NCBI GenBank assembly: GCA_001600055.1
Contig: BCIV01000001.1
Span: 1,171,774 to 1,235,773, forward strand
Direction of reading: 5' to 3'
Length of the DNA stretch: 64,000 bases
From: Filobasidium wieringae
Lineage: Eukaryota > Basidiomycota > Tremellomycetes > Filobasidiales > Filobasidiaceae
The translations under genes were made by a program, and so were the position numbers. The notes beneath the pieces are model-generated. The model was not told the DNA's origin, ran no database searches, and saw nothing but the letters and a program-made list of their open reading frames with translations. Below, piece after piece: positions 34,324 through 46,222 of this stretch. Positions within the stretch are counted from its first letter, which is position 1. Every line of letters starts with the position of its first letter.

Positions 34324-35990
34324 ATGCGCTGCTCAACACTACGGCTCTCCCAAGGGTCTCTCCCCCGGACCATTCGTGCAACGTTACAAGAAGGAGCGGA
34401 AGGTTCAACTACCGTGCAAGGATGGCTCAAATCAGTTCGAGCACACAAGAACGTCTCGTTCTTGGAGATCTCGGATGGAACTAGCTCGGCAAACTTGCAG
34501 GCCGTTTTGAAGGGGAAATTGGCGGATGTGGATGGGTAGGTGAGACACCTCGGCTGTAGGAAGAGAGAAGAGAGGATCTCGACGGCTGATATGAGTCATA
34601 ATCATGGCATCTACCTAGGCTTGTGCTGGGCAGCAGTCTGAAGTTACAAGGAGATCTGAAGAAGAGTAGAGGTAGTCAAGCTCTCGAACTATCGGTCCAA
34701 AAGCTGGAAGTGACTGGATCGTCATCAGCGGTAAGCAAGATCTGTAACTTCTACTACTACCGTTGGAAGCTAAACTATCCGACCTCTTCCTTCGTTAGTC
34801 ATATCCAATCCAGAAGAAATACATCCCACCAGACGTACTCCGAGATCACGCTCATCTACGATTCCGAACCAGCAAGGATGGTGCGGTTGCCAGACTAAGG
34901 GATTGCTTGATGCGTGAATGGCACGACTATTTCGAGGTGAGTTCTATCCGATCAGCTAACGGGAATTCGTTCTAATCTTGCGGAGAACCTAAAGGACAGA
35001 GAATACGTCCACATACATACACCCATAATGACCAGCTCCGATTGTGAAGGAGCTGGCGAAGCGTTCCGAATAACCACCGATCCACCTCAATCCAGCTCTA
35101 CATGCAAGCATGAACCATTCTTCCCATCACCTGCATACCTTACCGTCTCTTCTCAGCTAAACCTCGAAGCGCCCACCCATGCGTTATCAAGAGCATACAC
35201 CCTCTCCCCCTCTTTCCGCGCAGAACCTTCCGCTACGTCCAGGCATTTGGCGGAATTCTACATGTTAGAGGCGGAGGTGGCATTTGTGGAGGAGCTAGGA
35301 ACCTTGATGGATACTGTGGAAGAGGGAGTGAAGAGGGTCATTGGGAACGTCTTGCAGGGAACTGGGAGGAGGAGTGAACGTGCGAGAAGCGATCTGAGCG
35401 CGATTGCGAAGAGTTTGGAGGAGGATAAGGAGGACCTGGACGGGGGGATTGCAGGAGATCGGATGGAAGCTCTCACCTCCCTGATGGCTAAACCGTTCGC
35501 AAGAGTTTCTTACTCGGAAGCCGTAGAGATCCTAGCGAAAAGACACGCCAGCGTTCCATTCGAATTTAAACCTACTTGGGGAGCGAGCTTGCAATCGGAG
35601 CACGAGAAATACCTCGCTGCGGAAGTTTATGCGGGACCGGTTTTCGTTACGGACTACCCTAAACAACTGAAACCATTCTACATGAGACAGAACGACACGG
35701 AACCTGGCAGAGAAACGGTAGCTTGCTTCGATCTCCTCGCTCCGGGCATAGGAGAATTGGCAGGAGGTTCTTTAAGAGAAGAACGGTTGGCTCATCTTGT
35801 CCGAGCGATAGACGAAGCAGGGATGAGTAGACCGGCTTATGAGTGGTACCTCGACTTGAGGAGGTATGGGACGGTCAAGCATGGGGGTTGGGGGATGGGT
35901 TTCGAGAGGTTTATCTGTTGGGTGACTGGGGTACCTAATGTGAGGGACGTCGTTGCGTTCCCCAGGTGGAAGGGGCATTGTAGATATTGA
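34324..35990 (+). CDS. SLM5: Mitochondrial asparaginyl-tRNA synthetase
   Basis: Class IIb enzyme that charges mitochondrial tRNA-Asn. The first ATG at 34324 begins with an Arg/Ser/Leu-rich, acid-poor stretch ([20 protein letters not shown]), a likely matrix peptide, then the OB-fold anticodon-binding domain ([34 protein letters not shown]). Class II motif 1 ([19 protein letters not shown]), motif 2 ([20 protein letters not shown]) and motif 3 ([15 protein letters not shown]) are intact, and the C-terminus [16 protein letters not shown] is typical. The [11 protein letters not shown] insertion after motif 1 replaces the compact loop of the bacterial enzyme. Its form fits the mitochondrial rather than the cytosolic (DED81) enzyme. 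Stop at 35988-35990, 135 bases from the convergent neighbour. Confidence 0.92.
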
Positions 35991-36125
35991 GACTTGTGCT
36001 CATCGCTTGGTCTTTCCCGAGTGCGCAATATTATGATAATTTACATTTCGACGATATTTCCAGATATGGAGTGTACTGATACAGCGTTATCGAATTCACC
36101 TTGTAACCCTCAAAAAGCGTAGAAA

Positions 36126-37534
36126 TCACGTCCTCAGAATGCCTTTCCAAATTCCTATTTCCAAATGTCCATGTAACATCTCCATACCTTCCTCGTCCCT
36201 GATTCGTTCCCGTACACGAACGGATTCCTCCGATTCTGGCATTCTGATGATGAAGCTCGCTTCAAGGGGATACTCTTTCCCTTCTGATTCGGACGGCTGA
36301 TCAACCCTTTCTATCCACATTTCTCCCTTATGTTTCTCTTTCGATGTTGATGAGGGTTCGGAAGATGGTGGCTCGACCGATTGGGTTGGAGGATATGAGA
36401 TCGTTTGTGGTTGAGCAGTGGAAGGTGTGACTTGGGGGGTCATAGTGGAAGATCGTGAAGGGGTGTCGCGGAAAAGAGAGGTTGGCCAAGGTCGCATTCC
36501 GAAATGACGGACAGGTCGTTGAGACGTTTCACGCTGATTGTTCGAGACGGGAGCAGAGCTTGCTGGGTTTGACCCAGTTGATAATGCTTGCTGCAAGCTA
36601 GTAGTTTCCGCCGGAAGGACGTGATCCGCAGAAGGGTGATGTAGTGCGAATGGCTGTTCACGATAAGAGATAAGTTTCGGATACCGTTTTTTCGACACGT
36701 TTAAATGGTTCTCACCTGGTTGATCAGTGAGAATAATGCACTCTTCTCATCGGGACCTCCGCTCAGATCGATATCGAACAGTTTCGGAGGTTCGCCGTAA
36801 TCCTTTGCCTTCTTTCGCCGTCTCGTAGTCCTCCTATTCTCGGCTGCTTCGTAATCATCGGCTACCATCCTAACCCAAGAGTTGGACCATCGACCTAGCC
36901 CAAACGTCATAGTGGCCAACCTCGAGCTGATCTGGTTTCCACGAGCTTGAGTGATTTCCCCTCGATCGACTGCGGCTTGGATTTCCATCCGAACTCTTCG
37001 ACGGACAAGGTGACCCCGAGCGAAGATGATGGTGGAGGTCATGATGATAAGCAAGAGTAATGTCAAAAACTGTTCGTGAGTCAGGAACATATCAGCTTGG
37101 AAGCGTGACGATCGGAAAGGAAGCTTGCCTACCACGATCAAGTAAAGACTAGGTGATGAGTTCTTCTTGTTCGCAACGGTCGTGCTCGGCCAAGCAGCAT
37201 TCTGCCTTTTCGTCACCGTAACATGATTCGAGGCTATGTCCAATGATCTTGTGGCCATGATTGACATGGCTTCGGATCCAGGATAAGGTAATTTCGAGCT
37301 ATGGTCGATCAGTACCAAGTCGATGTAGTTCCCATCTCTATGAACGATGTGTGGGATCTTGTGGTCGTCCCCCTTGAGAGCTCGGGGAAGCGGGGTTTTC
37401 ACGGAAGCCTCCACGGGGTTCCCTCGCCCGAAGTGCTCCAAGCGATCGGTGTGCCCCAAAAGCGAATAGACGCGCCGTTTGTTACTAACACGTGCGGTTG
37501 CAGTCGGTATATACCACCCAAACGTACGGCTCAT
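36126..37534 (-). CDS. Orphan single-pass membrane protein
   Basis: No family recognised with confidence. Three exons are read: about 37137-37534, 36719-37073 and 36126-36658. Splicing out the 63-nt intron (GTAGGC to CGAACAG) joins two half segments into one membrane span (SLYLIVFLTLLLLIIMTSTI), which supports the model. Before it lie about 135 residues that could be a lumenal domain (VHRDGNYIDLVLIDHSSKL is PA-domain-like, weakly). After it come a basic stretch (RGHLVRRRVRMEIQAAVDRG), GLGRWSNSWVRMVADDYEAA, the conserved-looking PPKLFDIDLSGG, and a Pro/Ser/Thr-rich tail of 190 residues ending IWKGILRT. PA-TM-RING ubiquitin ligases have this layout, but I see no RING cysteines. The N-terminus may extend upstream: an open frame continues to about 37733. 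Confidence 0.6.
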
Positions 37535-37875
37535 ACTGAAATCCGCGTTTGGTTACCAAAGACGAGTGTAAATCCCTGCAGCGGCCGTAGCGGGGTGACG
37601 GAGTCGGAGGGGCCCTCTTTTTGAGGTCGGTTATCACTCGTAGAATTAGCAAGCCGGCAGTGTCGGCAACAATCAGTCCTCGAAACAGGGGCAGAATCAG
37701 AACGCGATGAAGATCGCCCTCGTCATAAGCCATATATCACGTCATGCATATCATGCTCCATTATTTCCGATCGGCATATAGTTATAGTGCAGCTGATGCA
37801 GCTAGGATACCCAAATGCATGCATCCCTACACTTTCACAAACTCCCATCGTGACTATAACCACGCACATCGGGAA

Positions 37876-40042
37876 TCAGTACTGTCCCGCTGGTATCTTG
37901 CAATACGGACTCACCTCGAAGTGTCCTTGCAAAGTATCCTGCAGAATGAGAGCAGCCCGCTTCTCGACATAGTTGGTCTTGTTTACCATGTCAGCTTTGA
38001 GCTGCATGATGGTGGTCACATCGATCGGTTGCTCGAGCATCTCCGACAAGTTCTCTACTGCATGCTCGAGATTGGCTTGGTTATCCTCAAAGATATGGGT
38101 GCTGTTGCATTTTTTCAAGCTATTCAAAGGAGATAAAGCTCAGTACGTCATCCCGTTCAAGGCATCGCTGAGAACCCACTAGTAAGCCATGGCATATGTC
38201 CACTTCAACGTCATTCGAGCGTCCAGCAAAATATCGGCGGCTCGCTTAACGAACTGAACTTCGATCCAGGTCAGATCGCTTGTACGCTGCATTTCCTCCA
38301 TCTTTCGCTCAGTCTTTTGATATAGTTGCTGATCCAATTTAGCGGAAAGCTCGTGGTTGGCCCACCGATTAAAGTACTGAGATGTTATAAAGGATCAACT
38401 GACGGCTCGGGAGGTATCGTATTAAACAACACCGTCTGCTTACATGAAGGTACCGTTCCAGACTAGATCTACTCTTGGCCTGCAGATCTCTGGCGTCTTG
38501 CCCAGCTTTGTCGTCGAAACGGTTACAGTTGTACCAACTTGTCCCGTGAATTGACCACTCTCCCATGCATACCCAACAGAACTCGTCTGAGCAGCGCATA
38601 GTGTCAGTTCATCACGAGGAGAAAGCTCTTCACAGATCGACTCACATCGGCATTTCTTGCAAGTCATGTGGCTGAGTAGTAACATCTACACATCAGTTAC
38701 TGCCTAGGATCAAGCGCATCACACGACTCACTTGCATCCACCATTCTTCTCGATCGTGGCATTGCATTTCGTACACTCTTTGGTATTCGCCATCAACCAG
38801 TTTCCAGTTTCCGAATCATCCGCACATTTCTTCTCCCATAGCTTCACATATCGGCAAGTTAACGGGCGATGGTCTTTAGTGTACCCACATCTGCAAGAAT
38901 AGCCAACGATTAGACGGCTTTCAAACACGATCGTTACCTGTCACTTACCCAAAACAAAATTCGTTCTTGCAAGCACATTCCACGATGGGTATAATCTGAT
39001 CGAGCTTTCTCGCTGGAGCTTCTTTGCAATGGACAGCATAATCACAGCCGGGATGCGGACACCATCGTAAATGTGGAGAATCGTCGACATAAGTACGATC
39101 GAGGAGTTCCCGATACCTGGATGAGCCGATACATGTCAATCTTCGTGGGGTATCCGATAGCTTCAGGCTACTAACCTCGTTGATTGCTTTTCTCCCACAA
39201 GTGATAATACGATTTTTTCCCCGACGATTCGGCCACAACCTTCTTCCATGCATTGTACTCTTCCACTTTCTTGCTCGTCCATGATTTTGCGTTCTAGATA
39301 TTCGGTCCAGCATGACTTGCAAAATCTATGCTCGCAGCCTAGACTCAAGGTGTTTTCTGCAATTTGCTCCGGCTCAAAGTCAAGGCAGCAGATCGGGCAT
39401 TCAAAAGGCTCATATTGTATAGCCTTTGTACGGCTGCGAGATGAGGAGGCTTTGGCGTTGGGAAGCGACCTTGTCTTCGCTGATGGCGAAGGGGGAGGAG
39501 AAAGACCAGCCGCATACAGCGTTTTAGATGAGTCTTCCCAGAAGGTTTCGGTCAACTTTTCCGAGTTCCAATGGTAGTGTCTCAGCAAAGTAGCAGCTGT
39601 GGATGTCTATGATAGAGCAGGTCGCTTAAGCTATAGGTTTGAGGTGTGGTGACCAATCAATAACTCACGTCACTTTCGATAAGACCGGACACCTTCTCCA
39701 CCAGACCCTGCTGCTCTTCCTGCAGCTCCGCAACCGTCTTCGGCTTGTAAGTAATCTCCCAAGGAGCTTTCTTTGGCACTCTCTCTAATGCCATTGCATA
39801 TTTCAATACGGGTGTTGTCATACCGGCCAATCTAATACTTACCAATGGCAACATCATCGAATGCATCATAGGCATCAGCATCGTCATCTAATTCAATTGA
39901 TGTGTCTGATGCATTGTCTACAGAAACAACCCAATCAATTACCAGTCGAGCGATGTACTAAAGTCTGATGTCGAGACATACCGCTCAAGTCTAATTCACC
40001 CTCAAATTCATCGTAATCAAAATCCTCGCCGTCGGTCGACAT
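37876..40042 (-). CDS. Ariadne-type RBR E3 ubiquitin ligase
   Basis: RING-between-RING ligase that transfers ubiquitin through a RING2 cysteine. Start 40042 gives an acidic N-terminus (MSTDGEDFDYDEFEGELDLS) as in Ariadne proteins, then a UBA-like helix (LLRHYHWNSEKLTETFWEDS). RING1 is CPICCLDFEPEQ with LGCEHRFCKSCW; the IBR includes RWCPHPGCDYAVHCKEA and CACKNEFCFGCGYTKDHRPL; RING2 is KECTKCNATIEKNGGCN-HM, where the GGC cysteine is the expected catalytic residue, then CKKCRCEFCWVCMGEWSIHG and WYNCNRFDD. The Ariadne domain follows (RYLHYFNRWANHE, ANLEHAVENLSEMLEQP). At least nine introns. The last few codons are uncertain: the frame reads to TGA at 37876, but a GTGAGT donor after LQGHFE could lead to a short last exon further left. 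Confidence 0.85.
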
Positions 40043-40703
40043 GATTGATGCAGGCTCCTTCGGCTCGACCGCTATCTTCTCTTCTTCCTCTATCGCTAAA
40101 TTCGGAGTACTGATTGGCGCTTCACCAGTCGACAGGACTTCTTCTACTTTCTCTTTTATAGATTCACTAGCCGAACTCGAGGTACTTGGTTGATGCGATT
40201 TCTTAGCAACCTTCGCAGGTCTGGTCTCAGGCGCTGAAGGAGGAGGAGAAGGCGGAGGTCTCTTTCTTGCGGTCTTAGAGCGTGTGTTCCGACTTGGAGG
40301 CGCCAGGATGTAAAGTTCTATGAGGGAAAGCTCCTAGGATGGAACTACCCTAATGACGGCTAGATGGCCGAAGGACTGGATGGATGACTAATGGTGGCAA
40401 GCTTTACGCAAGGCTTGATCGTTTCAGATTCGCTTAGGAGACACCAATGGAGATCCCGACGATAAGACACCTGTTTCGAGCTGTCAGACCACTGTGGTGA
40501 CCTAGATTGTGGCTGTTCTGATTTGCTTATGGTTCTCACTGCCGGGGTTCCGACGATCGTCCTCAGGTGATTAGATGAGGTCGGTCTGGCGGCACGAGCG
40601 ATCTTGAGCCTGACATCTTTGCAAGTGAAACCACGGTGGTTTTCTGTCGTTCAACCAGTACCTGATAATACAACGATCACAACGAAGAATCTGGATTGTA
40701 TGT
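40043..40703. other. Gap between RBR start and VPS34 stop, partly open in frame
   Basis: Both neighbours are on the - strand. The right half holds the VPS34 3' end and the RBR promoter. From 40043 to about 40325 the - strand stays open in the RBR frame with a coding-like, Pro/Ser/Lys-rich sequence (ARKRPPPSPPPSAPETRPAK), ending at a TCCTAG that could be a splice acceptor. It may be an N-terminal extension of the RBR protein or only leader sequence. Confidence 0.4.
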
Positions 40704-43700
40704 CTATTCTCTAAGATACTGCGCGAGTGTGTGAACCTTGTCGAACATTAGCGTTAGATAAGAAGTATCGTTAAGCAATGCTTCTAAGTGCTTGATGGCG
40801 TCTTCTTCTGGGATGTCTAGCATGAACTTCTCCTGGACCTGATGTGGTTGAATGGTCAGTTTGAGTAATGGCGATCGTTTCGACTTTTACTGCTTTCTCA
40901 TGCCCACCTTTAGTACAGCCTTGTCTGGCTCTAGGCGAATATCTTGAACGCTCGCATCAACCATCAAATTGATGAGGTTCAGGATGAGATTGGCGTTCTT
41001 CCGCAGCCCGATAAAAGCGGTGTAGCATAGGCTTTTGAAGCGGTTGTAGTGTGGCGAATTGGGTCCACCCATAGCGTCTACCATCTCACGGCAAACTTTG
41101 ACTGGTGGAGGGAACGGTTTTGGGTCTCGTCCAAGGATATAACCAAAGTCGACTGAGAGGGGCCAAAAACCTCAGTCAAGATTTTCCAGAGTAGGTAATC
41201 AGTGGACTTACCGTGGAAAAAATGGCCTGCGGATGGAGGGCGAAACTTAGTAATACGTTAGATACAACAAGATTTTGGCCGACTTACCGTCTGGTGCCAA
41301 CATCAGGTTGTCTAGATGCCGATCTCCGACCCCAAGAATATAGGTCACGACAGAGTATCCGGCTGCATGTGGAATCAATTCAGAGCTCGAAAAAAGTCGA
41401 ATATCGAACCGGCTTACCACAGCTTCTGACGAAGGTATCCAGGACGGAAGGTTCAACACCGAACGTCCCGATGGCTCCTTCGTTTGCATGATCCACCTTC
41501 AGGTACTTCAACAGGCTTCCATACTCTCCCATTATTGCTGCTAAACTTTTGCTCTGAACGAATTGGATCATACCCTCCGCAGATCCGGTCGCCATAACGG
41601 CATAAGGACTGAGTTTCAGGTCGAGATTTTCTTTTCGTAGTAAACGGTCCATCAAAGTAAAGAGTTGTATGACAAGTTGATCCTGTCGGAGATCATCTCC
41701 GTTTTTAAACATTATTGGATATTCGCCCTCTTCTGTCTCAAACCATAGCAACATCGGGAAAAGATTCGACTTGAAGACTGTTGAGTGATCTGCGACAAGG
41801 TTAATGACATCTATGCGCGGATTTAGAGGTAGAGTGAGCGGAGAGGGAAGCGGAGAGAGACCGTGCTTGGGGTCGGAGATGTAATGCCTGAGTTTGTCAA
41901 TCTTCTTGGGTCGAGGATCCTTTGAGGCGCGCAGCTCTTTTGCACGGGTTGACAAGATCGCCACAAGTTCGCCCTGACGTTTAAGCATCTCTCTCCGAGC
42001 GGGCCCATCCTCTCGCTGTCAGAACGAAGTCGATAATTGTTCAACGAAGCGAATGGGGCTGTACCATGTGAGACGTACTCACCTCCATAAGTTTTGTCTG
42101 AAACTGGAAGGCGACCCGAGCGAACATCTTTCCTACCACCCTATCCTCAGTTTCTACCATGAGATACCAATGCAGGGCTGTCCCGAGCACAGGATTCTGT
42201 ACTGCTCTCGAGATCAAGAAATCTGCCAGTCCACTATCGATTTCAGCAGGGGAATGATCGGCCACTTTTGCGCTTGAAGGCTGCCTTGGACGGCGAGATC
42301 GATGTGTATGGGAACTGTCTCCCTTATTCGAAGGTTTGACCTCGAATTTCAGGGCTTGTACGAGCTGTAGCAGGTACAATTGTAATTCCTAAGGTATCAT
42401 TCATGCGTGAGCCAAAAAGCCGGAAGCCTCCGTTCAACAGCCCGACTGACCTCGTCATCGGCCCTTCCGATCTGTTTCACGGCGAATGCTCTGACCCTAC
42501 CATCCTCTGATCCAGGACCGAGCAGTTCAAGCGCATCGTCTATCCCTACTTCAGTCCATAACGGTAACAAAACCTCTACAGCTTGCCTCGCTTCCGCCGT
42601 ATCCGACCAGGTAACCGATTTCAAAAACTTGGTCAGTGATCTTTTAAAGGTGTTCAGGGAGAATCGGTAGCGCCATATCAGATCCTTGTCTTCCGGTGAC
42701 AAGACATAAGTCGGGGGTTGTCGGAACAAATCCTAGCGGGCTCGAAATGAAGGTTAACCACGTTCAGAGATCGAAGTCCAACTCGTCGATTCTCACATTA
42801 AGTAGATCCCTCATCTCTGGCCCAGGCTTCAGTTCCCTATCGCCCCTTCCGGTACGATGACTCCTAGCCAACCTCCTATACTTTGCCTCGACGGGATTAC
42901 CTTCCCCATTGACATCCTCCATGATTCTGATCGACTCGGGATCGTATATCCTCCAAAGATGAGGGTCGGAGGAGAGGAAATTCGGAGGTAATGGGGAAGG
43001 AGTGACGGTAGTTAGGGTGGGATTGGGGATGGGTCGTGGTGGCAGAGGTAGAGTAGCTTCCTAGACAAGATGATTGCAACCGTTTTGAGCATACAAGAAA
43101 TTTGCTGATGTTACTCGACAGGGCATACCTGTTCGGCAAAGACAACAGGAAAATCGAACCTAGGCAGATCGATATAAAGAAACATCTTCTCCGTGCTTTC
43201 CGCTTCTTTCTATCATCCCCAACCCCACCGCGTTAATCAATAACCCAGAGAATCAAAAGCTCCCAACAAGATAAACATACCGCCTGGACCCTCTCGATCT
43301 GTCTGAAAGCCATGACGTCCAACCAATCGACTCTGGGCATATCACCCTGTTCGTAATCCTTTACGAGTCTTAAAAGTCTACCCAACTCGTCATCCTGATG
43401 AACATCACTAGGAGTAAGATCCTGATCGCTTGGATCTCCCTGAACATTTGGATGGAGGAAGCATCTCTGTTGTCCCCTCTTTAGCGTCCTGAAGGGAGAA
43501 CGAGTCAGCTGGATCGGTCTGTTGGATGGGGGAATTAGATGAGGGAGTCGGAAAGGGATCTCACCCTTTGTCGGTGAATAAGAACAAGCATGAACCTCCG
43601 ACTGGGACCCCTTCCCCGGCTCTTTTGATATCCCACAAAGTCAACACCAATCTAGCATCTAGAGGTAGAGAAGGATAGTTGATTGGCAATGTAATGGGCA

Positions 43701-44251
43701 TATTCCAGCTGACAAAAGCGATGGGAGTTTGGCTTGGGTAGATTGTATGGCCTTAGAACAGGAAAAGGCTTACACGTATCGGTCCTTCTTGAATACCTTG
43801 CTCCCCGTTTGATAAGGTAGCGTCAAGGCTCGCCCCTTACCCGTAAAGAGTTGTGCGGTAACGTAGAAATCTGAAACCCCGCTACACGCAAGGCAATGCC
43901 AAAGGGTTTAAATTCCTCGCACTAGGCCACAACCAAGCTGCATTACTGACTCTGTTTGAGCGTAAGCATGTTGTGCTTCTGGGTCCGCTAGTATCTCGCT
44001 CAAAGGTTTCCTAGGAACTTTGCCTTCGAGATATCCACTAGAACTCTGAATCAGCACTGACGGAGCGGACCTTGACAAGCCCGGGCTGCTCACATTTTCA
44101 CCTCTAGAGGAAATTTCAAGTCACATAGCTTTGCGAAGGTGACATCTCTTGGCTTGCCTACATGAACACCCTGGTTGTAGTTATTGCCGATAAGCGATGA
44201 TGAACTGGATACGCCTCCAGGGTTGTGATGCCCTGAAGCTGGAGAGTCCAT
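40704..44251 (-). CDS. VPS34: Class III phosphatidylinositol 3-kinase Vps34
   Basis: Makes PI3P for endosomal sorting and autophagy, in complex with Vps15 and Beclin/Atg6. Start 44251 ([20 protein letters not shown]), with about twelve exons. C2 domain: [31 protein letters not shown] and [22 protein letters not shown] helical domain: [38 protein letters not shown] and [20 protein letters not shown]. Kinase: [20 protein letters not shown] (ATP site), [18 protein letters not shown], catalytic loop [12 protein letters not shown], and activation loop [20 protein letters not shown]. The C-terminal helix [10 protein letters not shown] (stop TAG 40704-40706) is the membrane-binding and regulatory end of the family. 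A Ser-rich basic insertion ([17 protein letters not shown]) interrupts the helical domain. All catalytic residues look intact. Confidence 0.95.
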
Positions 44252-44654
44252 CTTGAGCTGCTGCTGCTAGCAAGAGACCTGCTCGCTCTGGTCCGACCTT
44301 TAAGACTTGGCTATTTCAACAGATTTCGGTTTCTTGACAGGATCTGGCCATATTCTATGGTCAAGGTCGAGTGAATGTTTGACAGAAAGCTGACCTGACA
44401 TGGCCTCACATCCTATGTTGCTCGTTGTCTCATGGATAGTATTGCTCATGGCCGGATCCTGATTTGGCTTTCCGTAAATGCCGTACTCATACTGAAAGCG
44501 GATGCAGAAAGTTGAAATCGCAATCTCTCCGACAATTATTATCAGACAAAGCACCTTCTCAAGATCTCAAACATTTCCGCAGCGACAGATGACAGGTCAT
44601 ACATCAGCTATCGTTATTAAGTAAAAGTCGATCTTACACAATCGAACTCTCGCA
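44252..44654. promoter_or_regulatory. Divergent promoter, VPS34 and the G-patch gene
   Basis: This 403-base gap carries both promoters. A CAG-type repeat (gagctgctgctgctag, about 44257-44273) lies just upstream of the VPS34 start. An 84-codon open frame on the - strand (44300-44554) has no support beyond being open. Confidence 0.4.
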
Positions 44655-45723
44655 ATGCCTATGGACACTGCGCAATACCTGACGAAGCAGGGGTGGAAGG
44701 GGAAGGGAACAGGTATGAACCTCCCGGTGTATCTCAGCGTTTGGAATTCGTAATAATGCCCCTGTTCATGACTCGTACAGCTCTACAACAAGGTCACATC
44801 AGTCGGCCAATTGCTGTCGTACAGAAAAAGACCATGTCCGGCGTAGGCAAAGATAGAGATGAAGCTGTACCGTTCTGGGACAAGTGAGTCGCAAAGTGTC
44901 GATCGAATCAAACTTCGGCAATTCTTACCTTCTTCCTTGACGACACAGTATCTTTGCTTCAGCTGCTAGGAGTATAGCTTCGAATACTCCTACTCCTCTC
45001 GTATCCGGTGCTTCGACACCCATCCCTTCTACCGCCTCAACCCCCACTCCAGCCTATTCATCGATGACAGCAATGGCTCGATCTAAAAGAGAATTCGCCC
45101 GTCTCAAACTATACTCGGCGTTCGTGAAAGGCGAAACGACGTCTTTCAAGGACGACGATAAACCTCTCCCATCCAAATCCGATTTCTCTGGGTCGAGTGC
45201 GCCAACCCCGTTGGGCATTCAACATAGGGTGATGAAATCTCAATTATGGAACATCCAACCAGCCTCCGCTTCCACCTCTACCCCCCCTGGTGCTTCTACC
45301 TCTGCCGCTTCGTCTCCTGGACACAAAACCCCTTCTTCCCCTAAGAAAGACAGATCGCTGCGTAAACGCGAAAAAGAAATTAAACGGGCGGAGAAAGAAA
45401 AAGCTAGGGCGGAGAAGGAAGCAAAACGATTGTTGAAGGAACAAAAACGAGCCGTCAGGGGGGAGAAGAAGGAGAAGAAAGCGGACGATCGGGAAGGATC
45501 GACTACGAGAAGTGGGAAGAGGAAACGTGATGAGGAAGATGAGGTCGAGGAAGTTGAAGATGAAGAGATTCGAGGAGAAGCTCAGAAGGTGAAAAAGGAA
45601 CTTGGACTGACGATCGTTGCGGATCAGGGGGATGAGATATCGAGCAAGGTGAAGAAGGAAAAGAAAGAGAAGAAGGAGAAAAAGCAGAAGAATGCTAAGC
45701 GGAAATCGGCCGATGAGGAATAA
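44655..45723 (+). CDS. G-patch protein of the GPATCH4/Tma23 type
   Basis: A nucleolar or ribosome-biogenesis factor is inferred from the family. Exons 44655-44712, 44781-44883 and 44949-45723 close to 311 residues. The G-patch is at the very N-terminus, split by the first intron: AQYLTKQGWKGKGTALQQGH, then ISRPIAVVQKKTMSGVGKDR and VPFWDKIF-type end (AVPFWDNIFASAARS). This short, N-terminal form with the following WD-hydrophobic helix matches GPATCH4 and yeast Tma23 rather than the helicase-activating Pxr1. The middle is Ser/Thr/Pro-rich (STASTPTPAYSS), followed by a long Lys/Glu helix (KEKARAEKEAKRLLKEQKRA) and a very basic C-terminus (KKEKKEKKEKKQKNAKRKSA), as expected for a nucleolar protein. 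The intron removed at 44713-44780 is essential for the patch. Confidence 0.8.
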
Positions 45724-46222
45724 GGGAGGCGGGTAACTGGTATTGCACTGTATCATGACGCTATAGATTGGGTGAATACGGGTACAGGGAAGAATCTCTG
45801 GTTTAGAGGCAACATATCTAGGTGAATACCAAATGTTGTTTTCTTCAGCAGGGTGGACACACCAACAGGTTGAACATATGTCTGTTGAACATGAGTACAA
45901 TGAGAATGAGAGCCCTGGACGGTTCCCGATGCCCCATGACTCATTGCTAACCCCCCATCGGGACATCTTGCAGATTCTACTAGGGTACCTGTGGTGGAAT
46001 GTGATAACTCAAGAACAAGACCAGGTACACATGTATTTCTTCCGTACATCTAGCATAAGTGACTGAAAAACGAGATTGGCTGGTGACGTATGATGAGAAC
46101 TCTGTCGAGAGCGCCGATCGTTCCTCCCACACAGGTGATATCATATAAATCGTCAGACGTCGTGAACAAAAACAACCATACAGTAAAGTACACATAGTAC
46201 AAATCAAACACGCTTGTAAGCG
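45724..46222. other. Convergent 3' gap, G-patch gene and CSN7
   Basis: This 499-base region should hold both 3' untranslated regions. The - strand frame that covers the end of the G-patch gene (45244-45966) is only its antisense shadow. No additional gene is supported. Confidence 0.4.

Noticed and set aside
44300..44554. An 84-codon - strand frame with a hydrophobic start
   Set aside because: It lies in the VPS34 leader, has no ATG in a good context and no recognisable domain.
45244..45966. A 240-codon open frame on the - strand
   Set aside because: It lies opposite the Lys/Glu-rich coding sequence of the G-patch gene; the antisense of such sequence is naturally free of stops. Its product is only Leu/Phe/Ser runs.
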